A stretch of DNA of 64,000 bases from Paenibacillus sp. YPG26 (GCF_023704175.1 NZ_CP084530.1:3032001-3096000); one strand, 5' to 3'. Positions 41,518-51,762 are shown, counted from the first letter of the stretch. Notes: a model not told the origin generated them from the letters alone. Numbers and translations: made by a program.

Positions 41518-43647
41518 CTACGGAGTTACACTCTCTTCTTCGTCCCGGAGAGCAGCTATAATCTGTCTGGCAAGCTTATCGCCTATGGATAATGGCCGGA
41601 AATCTTCAATGGAAGCTTCTTTGATCTTCTTCAGAGAACCGAAATGCCTCAGCAGTGCCTTTCTCCGCTTCTCTCCAATCCCCGGAATCGAATCCAGACG
41701 CGAGGTCACCATTGACTTGCCCCGCTGTTCCCGGTGGAAGCTGATCGCAAAGCGGTGAACCTCATCCTGTATACGCTGCAGAAGGTAGAACTCCTGGCTG
41801 TCTCTGGGAAGGTTAACCGGCTCCGCCGGATCTCCGATCATGAGCTGGGCTGTCTTGTGCTTCGTATCCTTCACCAGACCGCCTACGGGAACGAATAGTC
41901 CCAGCTCATTCTCCAGAACATCAATAGCCGCAGAGATCTGCCCTTTACCGCCATCGACCACAATCAGATCGGGAAGCGGCAGGTTCTCCTTGAGCACCCG
42001 CTCGTACCGTCTGCGGATGACTTCGCGCATGGTCTCGTAGTCATCCGGGCCCTGCACGGTCCGTACTTTGTATTTCCGGTATTCCTTCTTATCGGGCTTG
42101 CCATCCGTAAATACTACCATAGCAGATACCGGATTGGCGCCTTGAATATTGGAGTTGTCAAATGCTTCGATTCGCCTCAGCGAGGACAGACCGATCCAGT
42201 TACCCAGACTTTCCGAGGCTTTGGACGTGCGTTCCTCATTCCGTTCAATCAGGCGGAACTTCTCGTTCAGGGCTACCCGGGCATTCTCGACACCCATCAA
42301 GACCATTTGGCGCTTGAGTCCGCGCTGCGGCACATAGACCTTGATTCCAAGCCACTGCTGCAGTGAAGCCGCCCCGCCAACCGCGTCCGTCAGTCCGGAA
42401 GCCGCCCGATCTGATGACATTAAGTCTGCGCCCTCGGCACCCGTCTTATCGTCAGCATCCGGCTCTTCGGCTGATTCTGCCGGCTCTGTACTGGATAACT
42501 CACCACCAGCCGCATCCTCTTCCGAGATTTTGGCCGCAAGCGCTTCGGCCGAGAGAAACAGGGGCTTGGCCTCATTCACAGAGGGGACATCATTATCAGC
42601 AGCAGCCGCAGTGCTTTCTCCCTCACCTGGTTCGCCGTCCGTCTGCTGCTCGCGTTCTTCCCGCTCCTCGCTCTCCTCCATACCCGGCAGCAGAATCTCC
42701 TGCGGCAGAGCCGGATTATCGCTGTAGTACTGGGTTACGAAAGAGAGGAAGTCAGAGTAGGCATCGCCATAGAACGGAAATATGGAGGCATGACGTTCGA
42801 TCATTTTACCCTGGCGCATGTACAGAATCTGTACACACATCCACCCTTTGTCCACAGCGAATCCGAAGACGTCGCGGTCTCTGGAGTCCGCCATGGATAT
42901 CTTCTGCTTCTCCATAAGCGCATCGATATTAATGATCTGGTCACGAAGCTCTTTGGCTCTCTCGAAATACAGATCCTCCGCCGCCTCTTCCATCTTGCGC
43001 CGAAGCTCTTTCTTAATCTCCTCATGTCCACCGCTCAGGAAGCGTGTAATTTCCTGGGAAATCTCGTCATATGATGTCCGCGGAACCTCCTGTACACAAG
43101 GAGCCATACACTGTCCCATGTGATAGTACAGGCATACCTCCTTCGGCATAACATTACACTTCCGAAGCGGATACATCCGGTCCAGCAGCTTCTTGGTCTG
43201 ATGGGCCGCATATCCATTCGGATAGGGGCCGAAGTACTTCGCTTTATCCTTAAGTATCCGCCGGGTCACTTCCAGGCGCGGATGCTCTTCATTCGTTATT
43301 TTGATATACGGAAAAGTCTTGTCATCCTTCAGCAGCACATTATAGCGCGGCATATGCTTCTTAATCAGATTGCACTCCAGAATGAGTGCTTCCATGTTGC
43401 TTGCAGTTACAATATATTCGAAATCACGTATCTCGGTCACAAGCCGCTGCGTCTTCCCGTCATGACTGCCCCTGAAGTAGGAGCGGACACGATTCTTCAG
43501 CACTTTGGCTTTGCCGACATAGATGATGGTGCCTTCTTTGTTCTTCATTAAATAACAGCCTGGAAGGTCTGGAAGAAGAGCAAGCTTATCGTTGATCGCT
43601 TCGAGTGCCTTCTCCTGCTCATTCCATTCCTGGATGAAATCGTCCAC
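41518..43647 (-). CDS. uvrC: Excinuclease ABC subunit C with acidic insertion
   Basis: This 709-residue nucleotide-excision-repair nuclease makes both incisions in the UvrB-DNA complex. It has a GIY-YIG domain ([20 protein letters not shown], residues 27-47), a Cys-rich segment with four Cys (164-184), a UVR motif (about 212-240), an RNase H-like domain (from about 460, [20 protein letters not shown]) and a final helix-hairpin-helix ([17 protein letters not shown]). Residues about 323-428 are an Ala/Glu/Asp/Ser-rich low-complexity insert in what is normally a short linker, which makes the protein about 100 residues longer than usual. The start is GTG 43647 with GGAGAG. Confidence 0.95.
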   Translation of the reverse strand: MDDFIQEWNEQEKALEAINDKLALLPDLPGCYLMKNKEGTIIYVGKAKVLKNRVRSYFRGSHDGKTQRLVTEIRDFEYIVTASNMEALILECNLIKKHMPRYNVLLKDDKTFPYIKITNEEHPRLEVTRRILKDKAKYFGPYPNGYAAHQTKKLLDRMYPLRKCNVMPKEVCLYYHMGQCMAPCVQEVPRTSYDEISQEITRFLSGGHEEIKKELRRKMEEAAEDLYFERAKELRDQIINIDALMEKQKISMADSRDRDVFGFAVDKGWMCVQILYMRQGKMIERHASIFPFYGDAYSDFLSFVTQYYSDNPALPQEILLPGMEESEEREEREQQTDGEPGEGESTAAAADNDVPSVNEAKPLFLSAEALAAKISEEDAAGGELSSTEPAESAEEPDADDKTGAEGADLMSSDRAASGLTDAVGGAASLQQWLGIKVYVPQRGLKRQMVLMGVENARVALNEKFRLIERNEERTSKASESLGNWIGLSSLRRIEAFDNSNIQGANPVSAMVVFTDGKPDKKEYRKYKVRTVQGPDDYETMREVIRRRYERVLKENLPLPDLIVVDGGKGQISAAIDVLENELGLFVPVGGLVKDTKHKTAQLMIGDPAEPVNLPRDSQEFYLLQRIQDEVHRFAISFHREQRGKSMVTSRLDSIPGIGEKRRKALLRHFGSLKKIKEASIEDFRPLSIGDKLARQIIAALRDEEESVTP

Positions 43648-43725
43648 ACAACTCTCTCCTCTCCGCTTGAAATCCTGCCCTGAGCGGGATGGACCTTACC
43701 TTACAATGTCTTGCAATCAACGAAA

Positions 43726-43756
43726 GAAAACGCCCCCGGGGCATACCGGAGGCGTC
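43726..43756 (-). terminator. Terminator of trxA
   Basis: On the minus strand ACGCCTCCGG and CCGGGGGCGT form a stem followed by TTTCTTT, about 20 bp after the trxA stop. Confidence 0.85.
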
Positions 43757-43774
43757 TTTGCTTACAAGAACAGA

Positions 43775-44086
43775 TTACTGATGCTTTGCAAGCAGATTCT
43801 TAAGGGACTCTTTGGAGTTCAGACCGACAACCTTATCGACCGGCTGGCCGTCTTTGAAGAAGATCAATGTAGGAATGCTCATCACGCCGAAACGGGAAGC
43901 CGATTCAGGATTCTCGTCCACATTCACTTTTGCAATCTTAACGTCTACCTCACTTGCCAGTTCATCCAGAATTGGAGCCAACATTTTGCAAGGACCGCAC
44001 CAAGGCGCCCAGAAGTCAACAAGTACAGTTCCTTGTCCTTCTACTTCAGTACTGAAGGATTGATCCGACACATTTACGATAGCCAT
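43775..44086 (-). CDS. trxA: Thioredoxin
   Basis: This 103-residue protein has the active site WAPWCGPCKM (Cys30 and Cys33), the cis-Pro region SIPTLIFFKDG, and the full thioredoxin length. It reduces disulfides in the cytoplasm with thioredoxin reductase, which is not in this window. It is a single gene with its own terminator, about 130 bp upstream of uvrC on the same strand. Confidence 0.97.
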   Translation of the reverse strand: MAIVNVSDQSFSTEVEGQGTVLVDFWAPWCGPCKMLAPILDELASEVDVKIAKVNVDENPESASRFGVMSIPTLIFFKDGQPVDKVVGLNSKESLKNLLAKHQ

Positions 44087-44235
44087 GTATATCTCCTCCT
44101 TATGGTTTAGAACATCATATGTTGTAGATAAGTCAGTCCATGAATGGAATTAAAGCTTAAGTTCCTTCCATATAGCGACAAATTAAGTATACCACATTTT
44201 TTTAGTAAATGGGAAACAGTAAGAGCCTGTTGTTC

Positions 44236-44265
44236 TTTACAAATGTTTTGGCGTTTGGTTATACT
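44236..44265 (+). promoter_or_regulatory. Sigma-A-like promoter of the small membrane protein gene
   Basis: TTTACA, 18 bases, TATACT; the -10 ends 71 bp before ATG 44337. Confidence 0.6.
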
Positions 44266-44336
44266 AATAATAACCCAAAACGGTTTTGTCTATGACTATT
44301 TTTATGGATTAATTTTGACGAGGAGGCCCCGGCGCC

Positions 44337-44492
44337 ATGGAGACCCCAATTCGCGTGAATGACCCGCGGCAGCACATTAACGAAGAACCCCGTAATGACT
44401 TTGGCGATCTCATGCTCGGCTTCACCGGCATGTTCGCGCTGATGTTTGTAATTTTCTTCGGCATGGTTATTTGGAAGTTCATTGCCAGCTAA
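44337..44492 (+). CDS. Small single-pass membrane protein (YqzM-like layout)
   Basis: This 51-residue protein has a charged start (METPIRVNDPRQHINEE) and one hydrophobic helix (LGFTGMFALMFVIFFGMVIW), ending KFIAS. GAGGAGG lies 10 bases before ATG 44337, a promoter lies upstream and a terminator downstream, so this is a real single gene. The helix and ending resemble YqzM of Bacillus, but similarity over so short a length is weak. Function is unknown. Confidence 0.72.
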   Translation: METPIRVNDPRQHINEEPRNDFGDLMLGFTGMFALMFVIFFGMVIWKFIAS

Positions 44493-44532
44493 GGCCCGCC
44501 AACTGAAATTTAATAATGATGAAGAATAAGCG

Positions 44533-44577
44533 AACACCTTCCACGTAGAAATACGACAGGAAGGTGTTTGTTCTTTG
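44533..44577 (+). terminator. Terminator of the small membrane protein gene
   Basis: AACACCTTCC and GGAAGGTGTT form a ten-pair stem followed by TGTTCTTT. Confidence 0.85.
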
Positions 44578-44644
44578 TATAGGGGGAACGAATTGTCGTC
44601 TCACTATACTTTATTAACATTTATAATACGTACCACTACCTACT

Positions 44645-44681
44645 AAAAAAACCTGCCCGCTCCTTGCTGGAGTCAGGCAGA
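44645..44681 (-). terminator. Terminator of dnaB-dnaI
   Basis: On the minus strand CTGCCTGACTCC pairs with GGAGCGGGCAG with small internal mismatches, followed by a run of seven T. Confidence 0.8.
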
Positions 44682-44703
44682 CCTGGGCGACCGCCCTGTT
44701 CAC

Positions 44704-45660
44704 TTATCTTCGGCTTCCCCGCTTGTTAGTTCCATTCACGGTTACCACATCCACGAATGGGGCTATCCGGTCCATGAGCCGCTGGCCTTTGTGAGCTTCT
44801 TCCCCATCCTTGCTGGTGAAGCTTAGGTGCTTCTCCAGAGCCTTAAGATCATAGTTCGAGGTGTAAAAGGTGGGCTTGCGGTTCATACGGTAGTTCAGGA
44901 TCGCCCCCATCACATGGTCGCGGACCCAAGGATTCAGGTTCTCCGCCCCGATATCATCAAAGATCAGCAGATCCGCTTCCTTCATGATCTCTACCGTCTC
45001 CTTCAGCTTCTGGCTGTCCTGGAGCATAGACTTCAGATCCTCCACAAATTCCGGCATATATACAATAACGCCCGAATGCCCTACTTTGGCCAATTCATGC
45101 AGCAGATAGGTCATCAAGAAGGTCTTGCCTGTCCCAAAATGGCCAACAAGATACAGTCCATGCGGGGACAAACCGTTCTCCCGGGTCTCATTGATATACC
45201 GGAACACCTGAGCTACCGCAGGCGAACGCATGCTATCCTTGGACATGATCTCTACCATGTCATAACCTTCCTGCAACGCCCGCTCATCCACATAAAAGCT
45301 GTGAATCCGCTTCTTCACCTCAAGCTCCCGTTGCCGAGTGAGATGCTTCGGACAAGGAACCTGCCTGTCGTACAACTGGGCTCTGCCTGTCACAGTCTCC
45401 ACAGTAAGCCGGGTGAAATGCCCCTGAAAATCATTGGGGCAGAGATCCAGCCCCGGACAAGCGCTGCAGTGCCGGTTGTCATTCACATATTGATATAACT
45501 TGCTGAGATTCAGCGTGAGCTGATTCTCACTAATTTCGGGATATTGGGAACGCAGCTCCTGGACCAGAGGATCATGGAGCAAATCATTCAAGATTTGCTC
45601 CGAACGGCGCCGAAACTGCGGACTTTTCATCTGTTGAAGCATTTCCCCCAAAGATTCCAT
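44704..45660 (-). CDS. dnaI: Primosomal protein DnaI (helicase loader)
   Basis: This 318-residue AAA+ ATPase loads the replicative helicase. The N-terminal helicase-binding domain carries zinc-ligand Cys65, Cys68 and Cys74 plus Cys103/His106. The C-terminal ATPase domain has Walker A GHFGTGKT (173-180), Walker B LLIFDDIGAE and the sensor TFYTSNYDL. The start is ATG 45660, with AAGGTGAG 4 bases upstream; in-frame starts up to 30 bases earlier lack good sites. It directly follows dnaB, as in Bacillus. Confidence 0.95.
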   Translation of the reverse strand: MESLGEMLQQMKSPQFRRRSEQILNDLLHDPLVQELRSQYPEISENQLTLNLSKLYQYVNDNRHCSACPGLDLCPNDFQGHFTRLTVETVTGRAQLYDRQVPCPKHLTRQRELEVKKRIHSFYVDERALQEGYDMVEIMSKDSMRSPAVAQVFRYINETRENGLSPHGLYLVGHFGTGKTFLMTYLLHELAKVGHSGVIVYMPEFVEDLKSMLQDSQKLKETVEIMKEADLLIFDDIGAENLNPWVRDHVMGAILNYRMNRKPTFYTSNYDLKALEKHLSFTSKDGEEAHKGQRLMDRIAPFVDVVTVNGTNKRGSRR

Positions 45661-45686
45661 GTACTCACCTTCAATCTGTTCCATTC

Positions 45687-47210
45687 TCAAATTCCGTTGT
45701 TCTTACCCGCCTGCATCATTTCGGCCATCTTGATCAACTCGGCAAACTCTTCTTCCGATACGCCGCCGTCCTGATCCGTACCGGTACTCTGCACAATAGG
45801 AATCTCCGGCTTCAGCCTGGCATTTCTGGAGTAAGGCCTTGCCCGGCCTGCTGGAGCACCCGCGGCAGCCGTCTCGTTCTTGACCTTCACTTTAGCCTGT
45901 TCCCGGATATAATGTACGGCCTTCTCATACGTGTTAACCTGCTTCATCAGCATATTGGAAGCAATCGCGTTCACGAAGTTACGGTTGATCCGCTGTTCTC
46001 CACCTGAGGTCAGAAGAGCCATCAAATAATGGATCAGCACATTGATAACTTCACTCGGCAGCTTATAATTGTGATCAATGTTCTCGAATATATCCAGTAA
46101 ATTATCCGGTATTGCGCCAGGGAAAAAGGTCTTCAGCAGCCTAGTATAAGGCTCATTCCGCAGCATCATATTATATTGGTGAATATCGCATTTCTCCATG
46201 AACTGAGGCGGTACCTCGACATAGAATTCCATCTGCACCGCATGCTCCAGCGGAGCCTCGTTCGTACCGGCATGCTCCTGCTGTCTAAGCGAGATCACCT
46301 TGCCGCCCTGAACCTGACGCTCACCCTTCCGTTTCTTCTCCTGCCTGAAGAAGAGATTGGCCCTGCGCTCAAGCTCCTCCTGCAGAATACGGCCATCCGG
46401 ATCAAAGATATCGTCTTCGTCCAGCAGCCGGCACAGATCCTGAACGGATAGCTCATACTTGCGGGCCACGTAATTCACGGTGCCCAGCTGTTCTGTATTA
46501 TAACGGAGTCCTTCTACATAAGTGCGGTTAGCGGAATTGCGCGGAAAGCGCAGAATAATATCCGCATAATTGAACCCCTCTTCTTCAGCAATCCTGAGAC
46601 CGGGTTGTCTGGAGATTGAGACTTCAGCAATCGCCTGCTCCAGCTCATAATCAATAGAGTGGGCATTCAGTTCGAAAATCTCGTAGAAAGGAACGGAAAT
46701 ATTCTCCTTGTTCATGGAACGGCCGGGGAAATCCCCATTCTCTTTGCTCCACAGCTGTTCCTGAAGAGAGAGCACGGCAAATTTGCCAATCTTGTCTCTC
46801 AGCAGAAGCGTCAAATGCTGGGTCTTGAAGAATTCGGCCGGGGACAAAGGGGCTTGAAGTTCATATTCATATAAATAATCATCATTCTCCGGCAAATAAA
46901 TCCGGCTGGTCTGCAGCAGTCCAACAGCTTCCAGCTTGGAGGTCAGCTCAACCAGAAGCTTTCTGCCCTTCTCGCTTGGCTCAAGTCCAAGTGTTAGGAA
47001 CAAGCGGCGCTGCTGCTCTACCGGGGAATAACCGACTTTCTCCATCGGTACCTGCTGAACGAGAAGATGATAAAGTGAAATCGCAAAAGCGCCTACCATA
47101 GGCTGATAGACTTGACTTAGCATAGTTCCGTCTACGGTGCCAAGACCGAAATCGCGATATACGCAGAAAGAATGATTTTCTGAAAAATGGTGTAAATTAG
47201 TGATCCGCAT
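45687..47210 (-). CDS. dnaB: Replication initiation/membrane attachment protein DnaB
   Basis: This 507-residue Firmicute DnaB works with DnaD and DnaI in helicase loading at oriC and in restart; it is not the helicase. It has an N-terminal DnaD-like winged helix (LSQVYQPMVGAFAISLYHLL) and a DnaD-B-B domain in the second half (ELPSEVINVLIHYLMAL equivalent at about 385-400, then MLMKQVNTYEKAVHYIREQ). The linker at about 290-310 is basic. AAGGAG precedes ATG 47210. It is first in the dnaB-dnaI operon; nrdR is not in the visible upstream DNA. Confidence 0.93.
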   Translation of the reverse strand: MRITNLHHFSENHSFCVYRDFGLGTVDGTMLSQVYQPMVGAFAISLYHLLVQQVPMEKVGYSPVEQQRRLFLTLGLEPSEKGRKLLVELTSKLEAVGLLQTSRIYLPENDDYLYEYELQAPLSPAEFFKTQHLTLLLRDKIGKFAVLSLQEQLWSKENGDFPGRSMNKENISVPFYEIFELNAHSIDYELEQAIAEVSISRQPGLRIAEEEGFNYADIILRFPRNSANRTYVEGLRYNTEQLGTVNYVARKYELSVQDLCRLLDEDDIFDPDGRILQEELERRANLFFRQEKKRKGERQVQGGKVISLRQQEHAGTNEAPLEHAVQMEFYVEVPPQFMEKCDIHQYNMMLRNEPYTRLLKTFFPGAIPDNLLDIFENIDHNYKLPSEVINVLIHYLMALLTSGGEQRINRNFVNAIASNMLMKQVNTYEKAVHYIREQAKVKVKNETAAAGAPAGRARPYSRNARLKPEIPIVQSTGTDQDGGVSEEEFAELIKMAEMMQAGKNNGI

Positions 47211-47518
47211 AACCTATCGCTCCTTCTCGTGGCCAAATGTAGACTTTATCTATTCTAGCACAAATCTCTCTGACCGGAATCGTTAAAAGATTACAAAATT
47301 CGCCGATATTGGCTGATTACAAGCGAGCGATTCATGGATCACGTCTCTTTTGCCAATTATTCGGGCTTGTGCAAATCTAAGTAGACTTCCTCTATAAAAG
47401 CACGGGCTCCTCTATTATGTGAAACGCTGCTTTCGCAAGACAATATGGCAGCAGTGAGATAGACAAATAGACTGCACCTGTCAGAATGCAGTCTGTTCAC
47501 ATTTGTATTTGAACCCAG
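47211..47518. other. Intergenic region between dnaB and yuiB
   Basis: This 308-bp region has no credible gene. The right part (near dnaB in transcription sense) should hold the dnaB promoter. At 47462-47494 an AGACTGCA/TGCAGTCT hairpin, followed on the minus strand by TATTTGTC, would terminate yuiB transcription. Nothing else is recognised. Confidence 0.6.
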
Positions 47519-47818
47519 TTAAAACATCTTATATCCGCCAAGCCGTAGCTTCTGAATAGTCCAGCCGCTGAGAATAGCCCCTGCAAGCCCTGCAACCGCT
47601 GTCAAGTAATCCACCACACGGAAGGATTGAAGATAGGCTCCCATAGGCTGTGTATGATCCCATAACGAGTATACGACTATAGGCAGTATTACGATGATGA
47701 AGATGTAGCTAGGAAACCATGTTGTCTTCATCAACATATTTAGAATAAATCCGATGCCGAACATCATGACAAAAAACAATACCATGAGTATAAAAACGAT
47801 GATAAATCCCAATCCCAT
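47519..47818 (-). CDS. yuiB: YuiB-like membrane protein
   Basis: This 99-residue protein has three or four hydrophobic helices. The N-terminal FFVMMFGIGFILNMLMKTTW and the C-terminal VAGLAGAILSGWTIQKLR plus GGYKMF agree with Bacillus subtilis YuiB. Function is unknown; in Bacillus it lies in the yui-yum neighbourhood near yumB and yumC, whose homologues also lie close by here. It is divergent from hemQ. Confidence 0.85.
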   Translation of the reverse strand: MGLGFIIVFILMVLFFVMMFGIGFILNMLMKTTWFPSYIFIIVILPIVVYSLWDHTQPMGAYLQSFRVVDYLTAVAGLAGAILSGWTIQKLRLGGYKMF

Positions 47819-47975
47819 GACGCTTTCGTGCTCCCCTCTATCAACACTAATGTCAGTGTACTAAAAAATTGCAGACCCTGCAATGAAGTTTGTGAAGACC
47901 TGATGAAGCCATTTGCCCGCCCAGCCTCAATTAGCTACAATGGAACAAGAGCATGAAATAATTAGGAGTGATAAG

Positions 47976-48722
47976 ATGAACGAGGCAGCTTTAACACTAG
48001 AAGGATGGTACGCGCTTCATGATTTCCGCGCCATGGATTGGACCGCCTGGAAAGCAGCGGATGACGAGGAACGTGCCGTAGCTCTGGATGAACTACACGT
48101 GTTTTTACAAGAATGGGGAGCGGTTGAAGAAGCCGGTACAGGAAGCACCGCAGTATATTCAATCATTGGACAAAAGGCTGACTTCGTGTTCATGTTCCTT
48201 CGCGAATCGCTTGAAGAGATCAACCGCTTGGAGACAGCTTTCAATAAAACCACCTTTGCCGAGTATACTACCAAAGCTTACTCCTACGTCAGCGTAGTGG
48301 AGCTAAGCAATTACCTCGCTTCAGGCGAGGGAGATCCGCGGCAGAAACCGGAAGTTATTGCCCGGCTTCAGCCTGTACTTCCCAAGTCCAAGCACATCTG
48401 CTTCTATCCTATGAACAAGAAACGTGAGCTTGCTGACAACTGGTACATGCTGTCGATGGAAGAACGCCGCAATTTGATGCGCAGTCACGGCCTGATCGGC
48501 CGCGGGTATGCCGGCAAGGTGAAGCAGATCATCACAGGTTCTGTTGGTTTTGATGACTGGGAATGGGGCGTAACCTTGTTCGCGGATGATCCTCTTCAAT
48601 TCAAGAAGCTGGTCTACGAGATGCGCTTCGATGAAGTCAGTGCAAGATACGGAGAGTTCGGCAGCTTCTATATCGGCAATCTGCTGACTGATGAATTATT
48701 CGCTGAGATGCTCAAGCTGTAA
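47976..48722 (+). CDS. hemQ: Coproheme decarboxylase HemQ
   Basis: This 248-residue enzyme performs the last step of the coproporphyrin-dependent haem pathway, converting coproheme III to haem b with peroxide. Motifs: [50 protein letters not shown] (Tyr144 is the expected catalytic Tyr) and [16 protein letters not shown] (His171 is the haem ligand). The start is ATG 47976, with AGGAGTG 6 bases upstream; a frame 21 codons longer has no site. It is a single gene with a strong terminator. Confidence 0.96.
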   Translation: MNEAALTLEGWYALHDFRAMDWTAWKAADDEERAVALDELHVFLQEWGAVEEAGTGSTAVYSIIGQKADFVFMFLRESLEEINRLETAFNKTTFAEYTTKAYSYVSVVELSNYLASGEGDPRQKPEVIARLQPVLPKSKHICFYPMNKKRELADNWYMLSMEERRNLMRSHGLIGRGYAGKVKQIITGSVGFDDWEWGVTLFADDPLQFKKLVYEMRFDEVSARYGEFGSFYIGNLLTDELFAEMLKL

Positions 48723-48748
48723 TAGGGATTTTTCTCTGCATATAATAA

Positions 48749-48790
48749 GGGTGCCATAGGAACATTATTGTTCCCATGGCACCCTTTTTG
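48749..48790. terminator. Terminator after hemQ
   Basis: GGGTGCCATAGGAACA pairs with TGTTCCCATGGCACCC over sixteen positions with minor mismatch, followed by TTTTT. It also lies downstream of the converging 85-residue gene. Confidence 0.9.
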
Positions 48791-48825
48791 AATAACATAC
48801 AGGTTAACCGTATCTTAGCCTCAGC

Positions 48826-49083
48826 TTAATCCTCATCCTCTTCCTGCTCCAGCCGCTTCAGAGATTCGAGGAACTCCGCCGTGGCCCGGTCCCGGTCCCT
48901 GCTTTTTTCCTTTAGCCGTTCAATTGCAGGAAGAATCAAGGTATCTATTTCCTTCTGTACATGGTAGGCCAGGTCATAGCGCTGCTGACTCTCCAGGAAG
49001 GATCCGGCTTCGATCAGTCCGTTATAACGATCAAGCTCGTCACGTGTGAGCAATCCGCGTACCTGAACACTGCAATGCCGCAT
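48826..49083 (-). CDS. Small helical protein cotranscribed with NDH-2
   Basis: This 85-residue, charged, mostly helical protein has the stretch LTRDELDRYNGLIEAGSFLE, a long Arg/Lys/Glu helix (IERLKEKSRDRDRA), and an acidic end RLEQEEDED. It starts one base after the NDH-2 stop and must share its mRNA. I do not recognise the family. There are no Cys pairs, membrane segments or catalytic motifs. A regulatory or stabilising role for the dehydrogenase is only suggested by position. Confidence 0.72.
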   Translation of the reverse strand: MRHCSVQVRGLLTRDELDRYNGLIEAGSFLESQQRYDLAYHVQKEIDTLILPAIERLKEKSRDRDRATAEFLESLKRLEQEEDED

Positions 49084-49084
49084 C

Positions 49085-50278
49085 TTAGAAGAACCTTCCT
49101 TTTCTCAGGACTAGCGGAATACCGCCAATAATGAACAAGTAACGCAGATCTACCAGTTTCTTGAGCTGTGCTGCCTTCCATCCCTTGAACTTCCTGGTTC
49201 CCACCGCTCCTATTGCTTCCCGCTTACCTAATGAAGCTACCGTTCCTTTATTACTGAAGACGAACTTCTTAAGCTGCTGATTGCGGATGGAAGCCACGAC
49301 GTTATGCGCACAAGTCACTCCCTGCTGCATGGCAATCTGGGCCGTTGGAGGATAAGGTCTGCCTTCCTCATTGAACATTAGCGAATTGTCTCCAATTATG
49401 AACACATGCTCATGTCCAGGAGCCCTCAGATATTCGTCAATCTTCACCCGGCCCCGCATGGTCTCAAATCCGGCGCCCTCTACCAACCGATTGCCCCGGA
49501 TTCCTCCCGTCCAAATGACCGTCGCTGACTTGATCTCTTCGTCCGTTGCCAGGATAACGCCCTTGGATGTGCATTCCTTGATCGCCGTTCCTATCTTGAA
49601 GGTAACTCCCTTCTTCTGGAGAACATTCATCGCATATTCCACCAGTTCCGGATCAAAGCCTGGAAGCGCCGTTGGGGCGGCCTCCACATTGTAGATATGT
49701 ACCAGGGATGGATCCACATCATACTCCTTGCATAGGTCAGGAATCCGGTCAGCTAACTCGGCAGCGAATTCGATCCCGCTAAAGCCAGCTCCGCCAATGA
49801 CGAAATTAAGCCGGTCCTTCCGGTTCTCATCGATCTTATACTGGGCGAATTGATATTCAATGTGCTGACGAATCAGGCGCACGGAGTTAATACTGCGAAT
49901 CGTCATCGCATGCTCTGCAAGCCCCGGAATCCCGAACGATTCGGGCTCACCACCAAGAGCAATGATCAAATAATCATAAGATAACGTTCCGTCCTCCAAG
50001 ATGACTTTTTTATCATATAGACGAATTTCCTGCACATTAGATTTAACCAGGTCAATCTTGAATTCATCAATCAGCTTGGAGATCTGGACTCGTGTATGAT
50101 CTATGGATTCCGTTCCTGCGGCAGGCATGTGCAGATGTGTTGTGAAATAATGATAATCATGGCGATTCACGAGGGTTACGTCAGCTTCGTTATAATTCAA
50201 CTCCTTCTGGAGCTTCTGAGCGGTGAGTATCCCACCGTATCCAGCACCCAGAACGACGATTTTAGGTATGGAACTCAT
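49085..50278 (-). CDS. Type II NADH dehydrogenase-like oxidoreductase
   Basis: This 397-residue membrane-peripheral flavoprotein has FAD-binding KIVVLGAGYGGILTAQKL, a second dinucleotide site NFVIGGAGFSGIEFAAELAD for NADH, VIWTGGIRGN and FIIGDNSLMF. It ends in an amphipathic segment (LVDLRYLFIIGGIPLVLRKG) that should bind the membrane. It moves electrons from NADH to menaquinone without proton pumping, like Bacillus Ndh/YumB. The start is ATG 50278; a frame 24 codons longer is not supported. A TTGTGAAAT half-site resembling Rex binding lies upstream. Confidence 0.92.
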   Translation of the reverse strand: MSSIPKIVVLGAGYGGILTAQKLQKELNYNEADVTLVNRHDYHYFTTHLHMPAAGTESIDHTRVQISKLIDEFKIDLVKSNVQEIRLYDKKVILEDGTLSYDYLIIALGGEPESFGIPGLAEHAMTIRSINSVRLIRQHIEYQFAQYKIDENRKDRLNFVIGGAGFSGIEFAAELADRIPDLCKEYDVDPSLVHIYNVEAAPTALPGFDPELVEYAMNVLQKKGVTFKIGTAIKECTSKGVILATDEEIKSATVIWTGGIRGNRLVEGAGFETMRGRVKIDEYLRAPGHEHVFIIGDNSLMFNEEGRPYPPTAQIAMQQGVTCAHNVVASIRNQQLKKFVFSNKGTVASLGKREAIGAVGTRKFKGWKAAQLKKLVDLRYLFIIGGIPLVLRKGRFF

Positions 50279-50643
50279 GATTTGTTCTCCTTCCAACTGC
50301 TTCAATCTATATTTGTTCAGAACGCCAAAATTATTTGTGAAATTATACACTTGAAACTTCAGGGTATTGCCACCTAAAAATGAACATCTTAATAGTACTC
50401 TTGCACATCTGAGCTGTATTCAGCTTCGTTTTTCCTCAAATTTGCAAAATTTGGGCTTTTGACTCTTTTGAATAATAAAGGCTTTAAAGTAAAAGATCAA
50501 GTCTTTATTTCAGGGGCATTTGTGCATGTTCTTAGGCATTATGCGGATGGTTTCTGAGTTATTTCAGAAAAATTTGCAAGAAAAGAAAGCATCATTATAA
50601 TTAAGTGGTATTGACTTATGTCTATTTTTGGAGGTGCTTAGTT
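50279..50643. promoter_or_regulatory. Divergent promoter region between NDH-2 and yumC
   Basis: This 365-bp AT-rich region serves two outward-facing redox genes. It contains a TTGTGAAAT half-site at 50334-50342 on the NDH-2 side and an AAATTTGCAAAATTT near-palindrome around 50440-50455. No gene or clear -35/-10 pair can be assigned with confidence. Confidence 0.5.
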
Positions 50644-51645
50644 ATGTCTGACCTTAATCAAAGCAATGACTTCACAGATCTGCTGATTATCGGCGGCGGT
50701 CCTGCGGGCATGTTTGCTGCCTTTTACGGCGGTATGCGTCAAGCATCCGTGAAATTGATCGAGAGCATGCCTCAGCTTGGCGGGCAGCTTGCCGCGCTCT
50801 ATCCTGAGAAATATATTTACGATGTTGCCGGCTTCCCTAAAGTTACAGCTCAGGAGCTTGTTAATAATCTAAATGAGCAAATCAAGCATTTCAATCCGGA
50901 TATCCGCCTTGAAGAGAAGGTTATCAATGTAGAGAAAAAAGATGAATGCCACTTCATCGTCACAACCAATCAGGGTGAACACCATGCGCGTGCAGTAATT
51001 ATTACCGCGGGTGTTGGGGCGTTCGAGCCCCGCCGTCTTGAGCTGGAAGAGGCTGCCCGGTTCGAAGGCAAGAACCTGCATTACTTCGTAAGTGATCTCA
51101 GCAAATTCGCCGGCCGCAAGGTTCTCATTAGCGGTGGAGGAGATTCCGCAGTAGACTGGGCGCTTATGCTGGAGCCTATTGCCGAGCAGGTTACTCTTAT
51201 TCATCGCCGGGATAAGTTCCGGGCCCATGAGCACAGTGTTGAGAACCTTATGTCTTCAAGTGTTCAGGTCATTACACCAACCGAGATCACGGTTCTTCAC
51301 GGAGATGACACCATTGAACGTGTGGTACTCACCCACACCAAATCAAATGAGACCCAAGAGATTGAAGTAGATGATGTTATTATCAATTTCGGATTCCTCT
51401 CTTCCCTCGGTCCAATCGCAGAGTGGGGCATTAACATTGAGAGCAACTCCATTGTTGTGGATTCGCGAATGGAGACTTCTGTTCCCGGCATTTTTGCAGC
51501 GGGAGACATCACTACCTACCCGGGCAAATTAAAGCTAATCGCCGTAGGCTTCGGTGAAGCCCCTACAGCAGTGAATAACGCCAAAGTCTATATTGATCCA
51601 TCCGCCAAGCTATCGCCTGGACACAGCAGCAATCTCAAGCTCTAG
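50644..51645 (+). CDS. yumC: Ferredoxin/flavodoxin-NADP+ reductase YumC
   Basis: This 333-residue thioredoxin-reductase-like flavoprotein lacks the redox-active CxxC. It has FAD-binding [44 protein letters not shown]-binding [17 protein letters not shown], and [19 protein letters not shown]. This is the Bacillus YumC layout, reducing ferredoxin or flavodoxin with NADPH. The start is ATG 50644, with GGAGGTG 7 bases upstream. It is divergent from an NDH-2 gene. Confidence 0.95.
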   Translation: MSDLNQSNDFTDLLIIGGGPAGMFAAFYGGMRQASVKLIESMPQLGGQLAALYPEKYIYDVAGFPKVTAQELVNNLNEQIKHFNPDIRLEEKVINVEKKDECHFIVTTNQGEHHARAVIITAGVGAFEPRRLELEEAARFEGKNLHYFVSDLSKFAGRKVLISGGGDSAVDWALMLEPIAEQVTLIHRRDKFRAHEHSVENLMSSSVQVITPTEITVLHGDDTIERVVLTHTKSNETQEIEVDDVIINFGFLSSLGPIAEWGINIESNSIVVDSRMETSVPGIFAAGDITTYPGKLKLIAVGFGEAPTAVNNAKVYIDPSAKLSPGHSSNLKL

Positions 51646-51762
51646 ATGGAATCTATAGAAGTCCTGGACATCTGAGCTCGTTTAGTCCACCTGAACACAT
51701 GTTATAACACAATGAAGGGTATCTTAACTTCTGGACACATTCGTCAAGAAGGAGAGATACCC

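Noticed and set aside
50334..50349. Rex operator upstream of NDH-2
   Set aside because: Only the left half TTGTGAAAT matches; the right half (TATACACTTG) does not complete the palindrome, so it is kept only as a half-site note.
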